From Sulfurovum sp. (GTDB lineage Bacteria; Campylobacterota; Campylobacteria; Campylobacterales; Sulfurovaceae): a stretch of 21,257 nt of DNA. A program made the position numbers and the translations under genes. The stretch lies in the NCBI GenBank assembly GCA_027029065.1, contig JALVGO010000252.1, forward strand, positions 29,895 through 51,151, given 5' to 3'. The notes below the pieces were generated by a model. The model was not told where the DNA came from, did no database searches, and saw nothing but the letters and a program-made list of their open reading frames with translations. Each line of letters begins with the position of its first letter. Within the stretch, counting starts at the first letter, position 1. This document shows positions 15,832 through 21,257 of the stretch, one piece after another.

Positions 15832-16274
15832 GAGAGGGAAATAGCGACGGCACCAAGCAGTATTAGGAAAAGCAGTGCAACTATGGCAAGTGCAGCCAAT
15901 TTTATCCATCCACTCGTCACAATGCCTGCGATAATAAGTGCGTAGGCGAAGATGTCTGCAAGTGCGGCAATATAGAGCCAGAAGCCAAGATGCATCGAAA
16001 AACGCCATGAAATTTTGGTGCTAAAGAGCAGAAAATGCGCGACAATAAAAATGAGTACACCCATGGCAAAGAGATGTGGAGTGGCGATCTCGACAAACTG
16101 CTGCCAGCTTTTTACAGCCGGAGTGTGACCAAGTTGCTGCAGTGCAGCAGCCAGACTTCCTGTTTGGGCAAGCCCCTGCGGCAGCAAAAAGAGCCAAACA
16201 CCGCTTGCAAAAATGAAAAATGCAAACAGCAGCATATAGCCGATAGGAATGCGGTAGTACGGGTAGCGTTTCAT
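15825..16274 (-). CDS. Four-helix membrane protein, unknown family
   Basis: A 149-residue membrane protein I do not recognise. Four hydrophobic helices are seen at about 12-34, 65-84, 93-117 and 122-146. Histidines are at H50, H67 and H80 (TPHLFAMGVLIFIVAHFLLF) and H95 (SMHLGFW). H67 at the start of helix 2 and H95 at the start of helix 3 sit like H73 and H105 in the protein encoded just upstream, so the two may be distant paralogues. Its ATG overlaps the upstream stop by four bases. By context, last gene after an FMN-binding protein, it may be a haem b or quinone-linked membrane subunit. That is inference only. Confidence 0.75.
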   Translation of the reverse strand: MKRYPYYRIPIGYMLLFAFFIFASGVWLFLLPQGLAQTGSLAAALQQLGHTPAVKSWQQFVEIATPHLFAMGVLIFIVAHFLLFSTKISWRFSMHLGFWLYIAALADIFAYALIIAGIVTSGWIKLAALAIVALLFLILLGAVAISLSQ

Positions 16275-16744
16275 GATGCAAACAGCCTTTTGAGTGCAAC
16301 TGTACCTACAAAAAGTGCAAGCAGATGCCAGATGAAAAAGGCACCTACCCAGCCGTAGAGCCAGAAACTGCCGCCAAAATAGGCAACAACCAGCAGCAGC
16401 GGTGCACCCAGTGCAGCAAGAAAGAGACTGTGCAGCACACCTGTGCGTACCTTCTCTTTTTGCATCATACGCAGATAGATCGCTACCAGTATCAGCAACG
16501 AAACGAGTGCCATGAAAAGATCGATGTGCACCTGCAGCAACAGACTCTCAAAGAGCATCGGCTCGACAAACGCCTCTTCATCACCAAAAAGTGTCTGTGC
16601 AGCCGCCTGCGGGCTTAAGCCTATCAGGTAGCCGTGCAACACGACATCAAGCAGCAAATAGAGAAGCAGCGCTGCCGTAACAGCGATCATCAACTGCCGC
16701 AGCAACGGGGTTGGGGCTGCGTCTTTGGAAACAAGAAATTTCAT
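16271..16744 (-). CDS. Four-helix membrane protein with one histidine per helix
   Basis: A 157-residue membrane protein of unrecognised family. Four helices are seen at about 16-40, 67-92, 103-124 and 130-152, each holding one histidine: H37 (VVLHGYL), H73 (QVHIDLFMAL), H105 (VLHSLFLAAL) and H140 (FIWHLLALF). Four intramembrane histidines in a four-helix bundle are what one expects of a haem b protein, though no family signature confirms it. It starts three bases after the stop of the FMN-binding gene and overlaps the next membrane gene by four bases, so the three form one operon. It could alternatively be a quinone-binding subunit or an assembly factor. Confidence 0.75.
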   Translation of the reverse strand: MKFLVSKDAAPTPLLRQLMIAVTAALLLYLLLDVVLHGYLIGLSPQAAAQTLFGDEEAFVEPMLFESLLLQVHIDLFMALVSLLILVAIYLRMMQKEKVRTGVLHSLFLAALGAPLLLVVAYFGGSFWLYGWVGAFFIWHLLALFVGTVALKRLFAS

Positions 16745-16747
16745 AAA

Positions 16748-17278
16748 TTACTGCTTAATAGCATACTGAAAAACAGCTCTTGCCACACGGGCACCGTCAG
16801 TGATGCTGCGTGCCGAAAGTGTCGCGCCGCTGATTGTAGGAACATCGCTTCCCATCTTCAACGGCGCACTTTTTGGCTTCTCTTTAAACTGTCCCATCCA
16901 GGTGTCGTTGGGAATGTACTCTGGCGGTTCGCCAAATGCCATGATCTCGGCAAATTTCAGAACCCCCTCCGGGGTAAAGGCATACAGCACCGTCGCTTTC
17001 TTCGTACGCACCTTTCTTGCAATAAGTACGCCGTATCCGGCAACAGTGCCACTGCTCTTAAACAGATAGTAGCGATAAACCTTCGTCTCAAGCTTCGCTT
17101 TGGCAGCTTTTTGCACTTGCTGAAGCTGATCTTTACTCAGTACAATCTTCTTGGTATCTATGGTATCGATATTGGTAAAACTGCCTTTTACTGCCTGTTC
17201 TATCTTTGTATTGACCTTCGCTTCACCTATCTGCACACCCAAACCAAGCAGCAGCACCACAACTACAACCCTTTTCAT
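16748..17278 (-). CDS. Exported FMN-binding domain protein (ApbE substrate)
   Basis: A 176-residue exported protein. The start at 17278 was chosen for GGAGG five bases upstream; in-frame GTG and TTG just before it overlap that site. Residues 1-20 are a signal peptide (to GEA-KVN). The FMN-binding domain occupies about 75-175 and ends with DVPTISGATLSARSITDGAR. In such domains the threonine of S-G-A-T, here T153, carries FMN joined by a phosphoester bond made by ApbE, which is encoded nearby. It is a one-flavin electron carrier on the outer face of the membrane, like the FMN subunits of Rnf/Nqr but stand-alone. It leads an operon with two four-helix membrane proteins and is divergent from a pentahaem cytochrome. 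Confidence 0.92.
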   Translation of the reverse strand: MKRVVVVVLLLGLGVQIGEAKVNTKIEQAVKGSFTNIDTIDTKKIVLSKDQLQQVQKAAKAKLETKVYRYYLFKSSGTVAGYGVLIARKVRTKKATVLYAFTPEGVLKFAEIMAFGEPPEYIPNDTWMGQFKEKPKSAPLKMGSDVPTISGATLSARSITDGARVARAVFQYAIKQ

Positions 17279-17369
17279 CAACACCTCCGGTTAAAAGACA
17301 AATCCAATCCTTACGGGGAAATGTATCACGATTGTAGTTGTTTTTATCTTATATTTGTCTTCACACACC

Positions 17370-17387
17370 CACACAATATATTGCGTG
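17370..17387. promoter_or_regulatory. Palindromic site in the FMN-protein/cytochrome divergent gap
   Basis: CAC, one base, CAATATATTG, one base, GTG: 16 of 18 positions are symmetric. It sits near the middle of the 171-base divergent gap. A second pair, GATTGTAG (17330-17337) and CTACAATC (17404-17411), is a perfect 8-base inverted repeat on either side of it. Together they look like binding sites for a regulator shared by both directions; the factor is unknown. Confidence 0.35.
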
Positions 17388-17413
17388 AATGCTCACTTTT
17401 TATCTACAATCAC

Positions 17414-17419
17414 TATAAT
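17414..17419 (+). promoter_or_regulatory. -10 box of the pentahaem cytochrome gene
   Basis: TATAAT, 30 bases before the ATG at 17450, preceded by a T-rich stretch. There is no -35 match, as is common in Campylobacterota. The CTACAATC half of the inverted repeat lies just upstream, where an activator or repressor would act. Confidence 0.5.
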
Positions 17420-17449
17420 ACAGTATGATCCAAACCATAGGAAAAGATA

Positions 17450-18580
17450 ATGAAAAAATATCTACTGCTCTCTTTCATACCTTTGCTCTTTCTCTCTGCC
17501 TCGGCAGGACAAAGCAGTGTTTGCAAACAGTGCCACCCCACTATCTACCGTGAATACTACCAGTCAGCACACAGAAAAGCATCAGTCTACAACGATCCGG
17601 TTCATAGCGCATGGTGGAGGCTGCAGTCAAAGGGAAAAGAAGGGTACACCTGTGCCAAATGCCACACCCCCTCAGACAGCAATGCGCTGAAAAAAGGGGT
17701 GCTTACGGAAAACAGCACTCAGAAAGAGGAGCCTATCTCGTGTGTCTACTGCCATACGATTCAAACGATTCAAGAGGATGAACACGCCAACACCAATATC
17801 ATCACCGGCAAAAAGCGTGAGTTCTTTACCGCTGAACCGTCAAGAAAAGGTACAGGTGTCGCAGCCTTTGAAACACACGCTTCATGGTTCGGGCTCAGCA
17901 AATCTGTTGCAAACTCTCCATACCACAAGATCAACTACAACAATACAAACTACTATAATGGCAATGTCTGTATGGGATGCCATGCACACACAGACAACGG
18001 GCACGGTTTCGATCTTGTGATGCTTGACGCATACATTGACAAAAAAGACAAAGAGACCTGTATCAGCTGCCATATGCCCCAGATCCCGGGAACAAAAGTA
18101 ACACTCAAAACCACAAAAACCCATGCCTACCACGGCATTGCCGGCATACACAATATGACTGAAGCACTTGGAAAATACATCGACTTCAACGTCAGCCGCA
18201 CTGCTGACGGATTTGATATCACTATTGTCAACCATGCCAACCATGCACTCTTTGGTCAGGTATACAGAGAAGGGGTACTCAAAGTCAGCATCAGACGAAA
18301 CGGTAAAGAGATTACCCTTCCATCCGCCGTATTTACACGGGTATTTGGCAAAGACGGAAAAGAGACCTTGCCGTGGGAAGCAACTCAAACACTGAAGGAC
18401 TCCCTTGTTTACGGCAAAAAGAGACTGCACTATCCGGTGAAACTGCAAAAGGGAGATACTCTGACACTCATACTCGGTCTCAAAAGGGTCAGTGAAGCGG
18501 GTCTTAAAGTGCTGCATCTTCAAAACCACAGTGAGCTTGCCCGGTTTAAACCTTTAAAGTATGGAAGTTTCAGGTTTTGA
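17450..18580 (+). CDS. Pentahaem cytochrome c (cytochrome c554-like)
   Basis: A 376-residue exported multihaem protein. Residues 1-20 are a signal peptide (ASAGQ). Five CxxCH sites are seen: C25-KQ-C28-H29, C68-AK-C71-H72, C98-VY-C101-H102, C174-MG-C177-H178 and C204-IS-C207-H208. The first (SSVCKQCHPTIYREYYQSAH) matches the opening of cytochrome c554-type proteins, where a distant His, here perhaps H41, is the sixth ligand. Residues about 220-376 have no haem and look beta-rich (FDITIVNHANHALFG), similar in layout to other c554-like cytochromes with a C-terminal beta domain. It should carry or accept several electrons in the periplasm. AGGA lies upstream of the ATG. Whether it is a reductase or only a carrier cannot be said. 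Confidence 0.9.
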   Translation: MKKYLLLSFIPLLFLSASAGQSSVCKQCHPTIYREYYQSAHRKASVYNDPVHSAWWRLQSKGKEGYTCAKCHTPSDSNALKKGVLTENSTQKEEPISCVYCHTIQTIQEDEHANTNIITGKKREFFTAEPSRKGTGVAAFETHASWFGLSKSVANSPYHKINYNNTNYYNGNVCMGCHAHTDNGHGFDLVMLDAYIDKKDKETCISCHMPQIPGTKVTLKTTKTHAYHGIAGIHNMTEALGKYIDFNVSRTADGFDITIVNHANHALFGQVYREGVLKVSIRRNGKEITLPSAVFTRVFGKDGKETLPWEATQTLKDSLVYGKKRLHYPVKLQKGDTLTLILGLKRVSEAGLKVLHLQNHSELARFKPLKYGSFRF

Positions 18581-18665
18581 ATGGGACATCAAAAAAGGTA
18601 ACACTGTACAGAAGGAAGATCACGCTTCACTGAGATTTATTACTCCCCCAAACCACATAGTAGGC

Positions 18666-18671
18666 TATAAT
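18666..18671 (+). promoter_or_regulatory. Candidate -10 box of the DUF1538 operon, close to the start codon
   Basis: TATAAT only seven bases before the ATG at 18679, with no ribosome-binding site between. If used, transcription would start at about the A of the ATG. The -35 region is poor, so an upstream promoter or read-through from the cytochrome gene is also possible. Confidence 0.35.
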
Positions 18672-18678
18672 AGTCCTC

Positions 18679-20190
18679 ATGAAAGAGAGTCTCCGAATAT
18701 TCGCATCTGACCTCAAAGGGGCTTTTGCGGACCTGCTTCCCATTATCATTGTTGTCGCGCTGTTTCAGGGAGCAGTCATTGGGCGTATGCCCGAAAATCT
18801 TCTCTCTATTGTGACCGGACTTGTCATTGTTGCTGTGGGACTGGCACTCTTTATACGCGGTCTGGAGCTTGGTATCTTCCCTATAGGCGAGGGGCTTGCT
18901 GTCGATTTTGCACGAAAAGGATCGGTCTTCTGGCTGCTGCTCTTTGCCTTTACCATCGGTTTTGCCACCACCGTTGCCGAGCCCGCACTCATTGCCATCT
19001 CCCAAAAGGCTGCTTCCATCAGCCACGGACTCATCGATGCATTCTGGCTGCGGATGACCATCGCTTTTTCGGTAGGGTTTGCCATATTGCTTGGTGTACT
19101 GCGTATTTTGCTCGGACACCCTATTGCCTACTACATCATCGGCGGATATATTATCGTGGTACTTGTCACCTTTTTCGCGCCAAAGGAGATCATCGGGCTT
19201 GCCTATGACAGCGGCGGGGTAACCACCTCTACCGTAACTGTGCCGCTGGTTGCGGCACTTGGCATCGGGCTTGCCTCTTCCATCAAAGGAAGGAACCCCG
19301 TTATCGACGGTTTTGGATTGATCGCTTTTGCCTCACTGACCCCGATGATCTTCGTGCAGGTGTACGGCATCATTGTCTATGCCATCGGTGAGAGTGACAC
19401 CACCTATGCAGCGACGCAGGCAGTGGTCGTGGCAGAAGAGGTCATTACGCAGTTTCACTGGCAGGATATCTTTTGGGATCTGCTTGCTACGATCAAGGAT
19501 GTCGTCCCTATTCTTGCGGTGATCTTCTTTTTCCAGTACCTTATCATCAAAAAGCCTGTGGCACACCTGCACCGCATCATCATCGGTATCATGATGGTCA
19601 TTCTTGGGCTTTACGCCTTCATTGTCGGGCTTGAGATGGGGCTTTTCCCCATTGGAGAAACCATAGCATTCGACCTGACAGCCATGAAAAACAATCTGCT
19701 GATCTACCTTTTTGCATTTCTCATCGGTTTTTCGACCACCATGGCAGAGCCAAGCCTGCTTGCCATTGCCATCAAAGCCGAAGAGATCAGTGAAGGCAAC
19801 ATCAAACAGACACGTCTGCGTGCCGTTGTCGCACTGGGGGTGGCTGTGGGTATTGCACTGGGTGCCTACCGTATCGTTGCGGGAGACCCTATCCACTACT
19901 ATATTATTGCAGGCTATCTGCTGGTCATTGGGTTTACCTACTTCGCACCCGACTACATCATCCCCATCGCCTATGACAGCGGCGGGGTGACCACCTCTAC
20001 GGTAACCGTACCGCTGGTTGCCGCACTGGGGCTTGGACTGGCAGAAAATATCGATAGGCGTAACCCGCTTATTGACGGTTTCGGGCTCATCGCCTTTGCC
20101 TCACTTTTTCCGATGCTTACAGTGATGGGATACGGCATTTACGCAGAATATTACAAAAACAAACCCACTACAAAGGAGGAGAGAAGATGA
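18679..20190 (+). CDS. Duplicated DUF1538 membrane protein (putative transporter)
   Basis: A 503-residue integral membrane protein made of two DUF1538 domains at an offset of 256 residues. Matching pairs are [11 protein letters not shown] (61) and [11 protein letters not shown] (317); [11 protein letters not shown] (94) and [11 protein letters not shown] (350); [20 protein letters not shown] (175 and 431, identical); and [16 protein letters not shown] (205 and 461). Each half has about six hydrophobic helices, and the Gly/Thr/Ser-rich motif looks like a re-entrant substrate site, as in inverted- or repeat-fold transporters. The substrate is unknown. It is first in an operon with a PII-like protein (four-base overlap) and a CBS-pair protein, which suggests activity is gated by cell energy or metabolite state. 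The transport role is inference. Confidence 0.9.
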   Translation: MKESLRIFASDLKGAFADLLPIIIVVALFQGAVIGRMPENLLSIVTGLVIVAVGLALFIRGLELGIFPIGEGLAVDFARKGSVFWLLLFAFTIGFATTVAEPALIAISQKAASISHGLIDAFWLRMTIAFSVGFAILLGVLRILLGHPIAYYIIGGYIIVVLVTFFAPKEIIGLAYDSGGVTTSTVTVPLVAALGIGLASSIKGRNPVIDGFGLIAFASLTPMIFVQVYGIIVYAIGESDTTYAATQAVVVAEEVITQFHWQDIFWDLLATIKDVVPILAVIFFFQYLIIKKPVAHLHRIIIGIMMVILGLYAFIVGLEMGLFPIGETIAFDLTAMKNNLLIYLFAFLIGFSTTMAEPSLLAIAIKAEEISEGNIKQTRLRAVVALGVAVGIALGAYRIVAGDPIHYYIIAGYLLVIGFTYFAPDYIIPIAYDSGGVTTSTVTVPLVAALGLGLAENIDRRNPLIDGFGLIAFASLFPMLTVMGYGIYAEYYKNKPTTKEERR

Positions 20191-20537
20191 AATTTACCGC
20201 ACTGGTCGTCGTCATACCCGACAAAGAGGAAGAGGCAGCCATCGAAGAGGCAAAAAAGGCGGGCGCAGGATCGGTGACCATCCTGCACGGGAAGACCATC
20301 GGGCTGAAAGAGAAGAAGGTTTTCTTCGGGCTCACCCTCGAAGAGAATGTCTCGGCGCTGCTCTTTGTACTGCCCCGAAAGCTGACCATGAAAGTGATGC
20401 GCACGCTTAGAGAGAAGTTCGACCTTGACAGCCACGACAACAGCGGCTTTACTTTCACCTTCCCTCTGAGCCATGTCACAGGACTCGATACGGACGAACT
20501 GCACAAGTTCGAAAACGACATCAAAAGTATGATCTAA
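20187..20537 (+). CDS. PII-like signalling protein
   Basis: A 116-residue soluble protein with PII (GlnB-like) layout: beta strand FTALVVVIP, helix [13 protein letters not shown], strand SVTILHGKT, a short T-loop region (about 37-48, [10 protein letters not shown]), strand [10 protein letters not shown], helix [14 protein letters not shown] and final strand [13 protein letters not shown]. The usual PII signatures are poor: the T-loop lacks the uridylylation tyrosine and the B-loop has DSHDNSG instead of TGxxGDGKI, so ligand and modification probably differ from GlnB/GlnK. PII proteins often block or open membrane transporters (AmtB, SbtA). Its ATG overlaps the DUF1538 stop, with AGGAG upstream, so the two are probably made in fixed ratio and interact. 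Confidence 0.82.
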   Translation: MKFTALVVVIPDKEEEAAIEEAKKAGAGSVTILHGKTIGLKEKKVFFGLTLEENVSALLFVLPRKLTMKVMRTLREKFDLDSHDNSGFTFTFPLSHVTGLDTDELHKFENDIKSMI

Positions 20538-20551
20538 AAAAGGAGTACCCC

Positions 20552-20944
20552 ATGTTAGTCAAAGATATCATGACCCCCAAATCGAAGCTCATCACCGTTT
20601 CACCCATGGCAAGTGTACGGGAGGCACTGAAACTGATGCGTGAGCACAAAGTCCGTTCCGTCGTTGTCGAGAAGACTTCACCTTCGGGTGCCTACGGACT
20701 GGTTACGTTCAAGAACATTCTGCAGAGCATTGTAGCAGAAGACGGCGACATCGATCTGCTCAATGTTTACGACATCGCCAACACTCCGGCCATCTCTGTC
20801 TCTGCCGAGCTTGATATCAAATATGCTGCCCGTATGATGGTGACAAGTTCCATCAAGCGCCTTCTGGTTATCGACAACAATGAACTCTTCGGCATCCTGA
20901 CCATGACTGACATTATTGGCATTTTGATGGAGAGTATGGACTGA
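20552..20944 (+). CDS. CBS-domain pair protein
   Basis: A 130-residue protein made only of two CBS motifs (about 1-60 and 65-130): MLVKDIMTPKSKLITVSP, then VREALKLMREHKVRSVVVE and GLVTFKNIL in the first; AISVSAELDIKYAARMM, then KRLLVIDNNELFGILTMTDII in the second. CBS pairs bind adenine nucleotides and act as energy sensors for channels and transporters. AGGAG precedes its ATG, 14 bases after the PII-like stop. As third gene of the DUF1538 operon it may be a second regulator of the membrane protein. The bound ligand cannot be told from sequence. Confidence 0.9.
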   Translation: MLVKDIMTPKSKLITVSPMASVREALKLMREHKVRSVVVEKTSPSGAYGLVTFKNILQSIVAEDGDIDLLNVYDIANTPAISVSAELDIKYAARMMVTSSIKRLLVIDNNELFGILTMTDIIGILMESMD

Positions 20945-20973
20945 GGCTACTTTGCCTTCGGGAAGGTCAGAAT

Positions 20974-21003
20974 AAAGGTACTTCCCACCCCCTAGTACCT
21001 TTT
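20974..21003 (+). terminator. Candidate intrinsic terminator after the CBS gene
   Basis: AAAGGTAC, a 13-base loop and GTACCTTT, a perfect 8-bp stem followed by T, G, C, A and TTTT, 30 bases after the CBS stop. The T-run is broken, so efficiency is unsure. The 3' arm runs into the first structured repeat. Confidence 0.45.
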
Positions 21004-21124
21004 GCATTTTGGAATTCTGCAATCTCACTTGCTATCTGACAGAACGCATCCGGAGCAAAGCCCCGTATGCTGGCTTCAGCAGCCGGCTCACGCAAGCTGT
21101 GCTTGCTCTGTAGAGAGTGAGTGC
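20998..21124 (+). repeat. Structured tandem repeat, copy 1 (127 bases)
   Basis: Identical by eye to 21131-21257, period 133. It contains a set of nested and serial inverted repeats: an outer stem CTCACT/AGTGAG (21024 and 21116) continued by ACAGA/TCTGT (21039 and 21107), enclosing three hairpins: GCATcCGG/CCGtATGC (21046-21070), TGGCT/AGCCG (21071-21085) and GCAAGC/GCTTGC with loop TGT (21092-21106). A further TTGCA/TGCAA pair precedes it. This is a cloverleaf-like, four-way fold. Two pairs are G-T on the plus strand, hinting that the plus-strand form is the folded one. An open frame running through it on the minus strand is taken as a repeat by-product, not a gene. Confidence 0.85.
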
Positions 21125-21130
21125 TACATT

Positions 21131-21257
21131 CCTTTTGCATTTTGGAATTCTGCAATCTCACTTGCTATCTGACAGAACGCATCCGGAGCAAAGCCCCGTA
21201 TGCTGGCTTCAGCAGCCGGCTCACGCAAGCTGTGCTTGCTCTGTAGAGAGTGAGTGC
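21131..21257 (+). repeat. Structured tandem repeat, copy 2 (reaches window end)
   Basis: Second copy of the element at 20998-21124, separated by six bases (TACATT). It ends exactly where the window ends, so it may continue or be followed by more copies. The hairpins are the same as in copy 1. Confidence 0.85.

Noticed and set aside
16634..17428. 264-codon plus-strand open frame opposite the FMN-binding gene
   Set aside because: Its translation is rich in Cys, His and Gln without domain motifs, and it covers the FMN-binding gene, whose motifs are clear.
20967..21161. Minus-strand open frame of 64 codons through the tandem repeats
   Set aside because: It lies within the repeats, its start recurs with the repeat unit, and it has no domain or ribosome-binding site. 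It is best explained as a by-product of the repeat.
20998..21257. Integron attC array or tRNA genes
   Set aside because: The cloverleaf-like fold prompted the idea, but no GTTRRRY/RYYYAAC core pair, no tRNA T-arm consensus (GTTCRANNC) and no cassette gene between the copies were seen.
20998..21257. CRISPR array
   Set aside because: Two long units with only six bases between them do not fit the repeat-spacer pattern, and no cas gene is present.

Overview
The window looks like a chromosomal segment of a Campylobacterota (epsilonproteobacterial) organism, probably a sulfur- or hydrogen-oxidising lineage of the Sulfurovum/Sulfurimonas type. This is inferred from gene content and style: many short exported haem c proteins, HemJ, a DsbD/Msr repair set, ApbE with an FMN-binding protein, AT-rich intergenic DNA with TATAAT-like -10 boxes and poor -35 boxes, and tightly packed genes. 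No rRNA, tRNA, CRISPR array, phage or transposase was seen.

Layout. Positions 1-1477 (minus) hold a signalling group: the start of an exported PilJ-type sensory protein (cut by the window edge), a single-domain response regulator and a NarL-type response regulator. A monohaem cytochrome c (1698-2051, plus) faces a minus-strand run from 7115 down to 2065: CvfB-like S1 protein, a cytochrome c-thioredoxin fusion, YidB-like protein, a strong hairpin, a secreted endonuclease/exonuclease/phosphatase-fold protein, HemJ and a DUF2231 membrane protein with a long helical tail. From 7243 comes a protein-repair and thiol-redox set: a periplasmic MsrA-thioredoxin-MsrB fusion, a free zinc-type MsrB, DsbD and a DUF255 thioredoxin-fold protein. 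It is interrupted by an AT-rich insert-like block holding a PIN/ribbon-helix-helix toxin-antitoxin pair and a DUF4143 ATPase. From 14844 to 18580 lies an extracytoplasmic electron-transfer group: ApbE flavin transferase, two small four-helix membrane proteins with histidines in their helices, an FMN-binding protein with the SGAT flavinylation motif, and a divergent pentahaem cytochrome c. From 18679 to 20944 is a compact operon of a duplicated DUF1538 membrane protein, a PII-like protein and a CBS-pair protein. The right edge holds two tandem copies of a 127-base structured repeat.

How the genes may work together (inference). DsbD would carry reducing power across the membrane to the CxxC proteins, including the thioredoxin domain that sits between the two Msr domains, to repair oxidised methionine in periplasmic proteins. 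ApbE would attach FMN to the FMN-binding protein, which with its two membrane partners and perhaps the pentahaem cytochrome would form a quinone- or haem-linked electron path. The DUF1538-PII-CBS operon looks like a membrane transporter with two nucleotide- or metabolite-sensing regulators. Its substrate is unknown, and it is the best candidate here for an undescribed system.

All family calls were made by eye from motifs; no database search was run.
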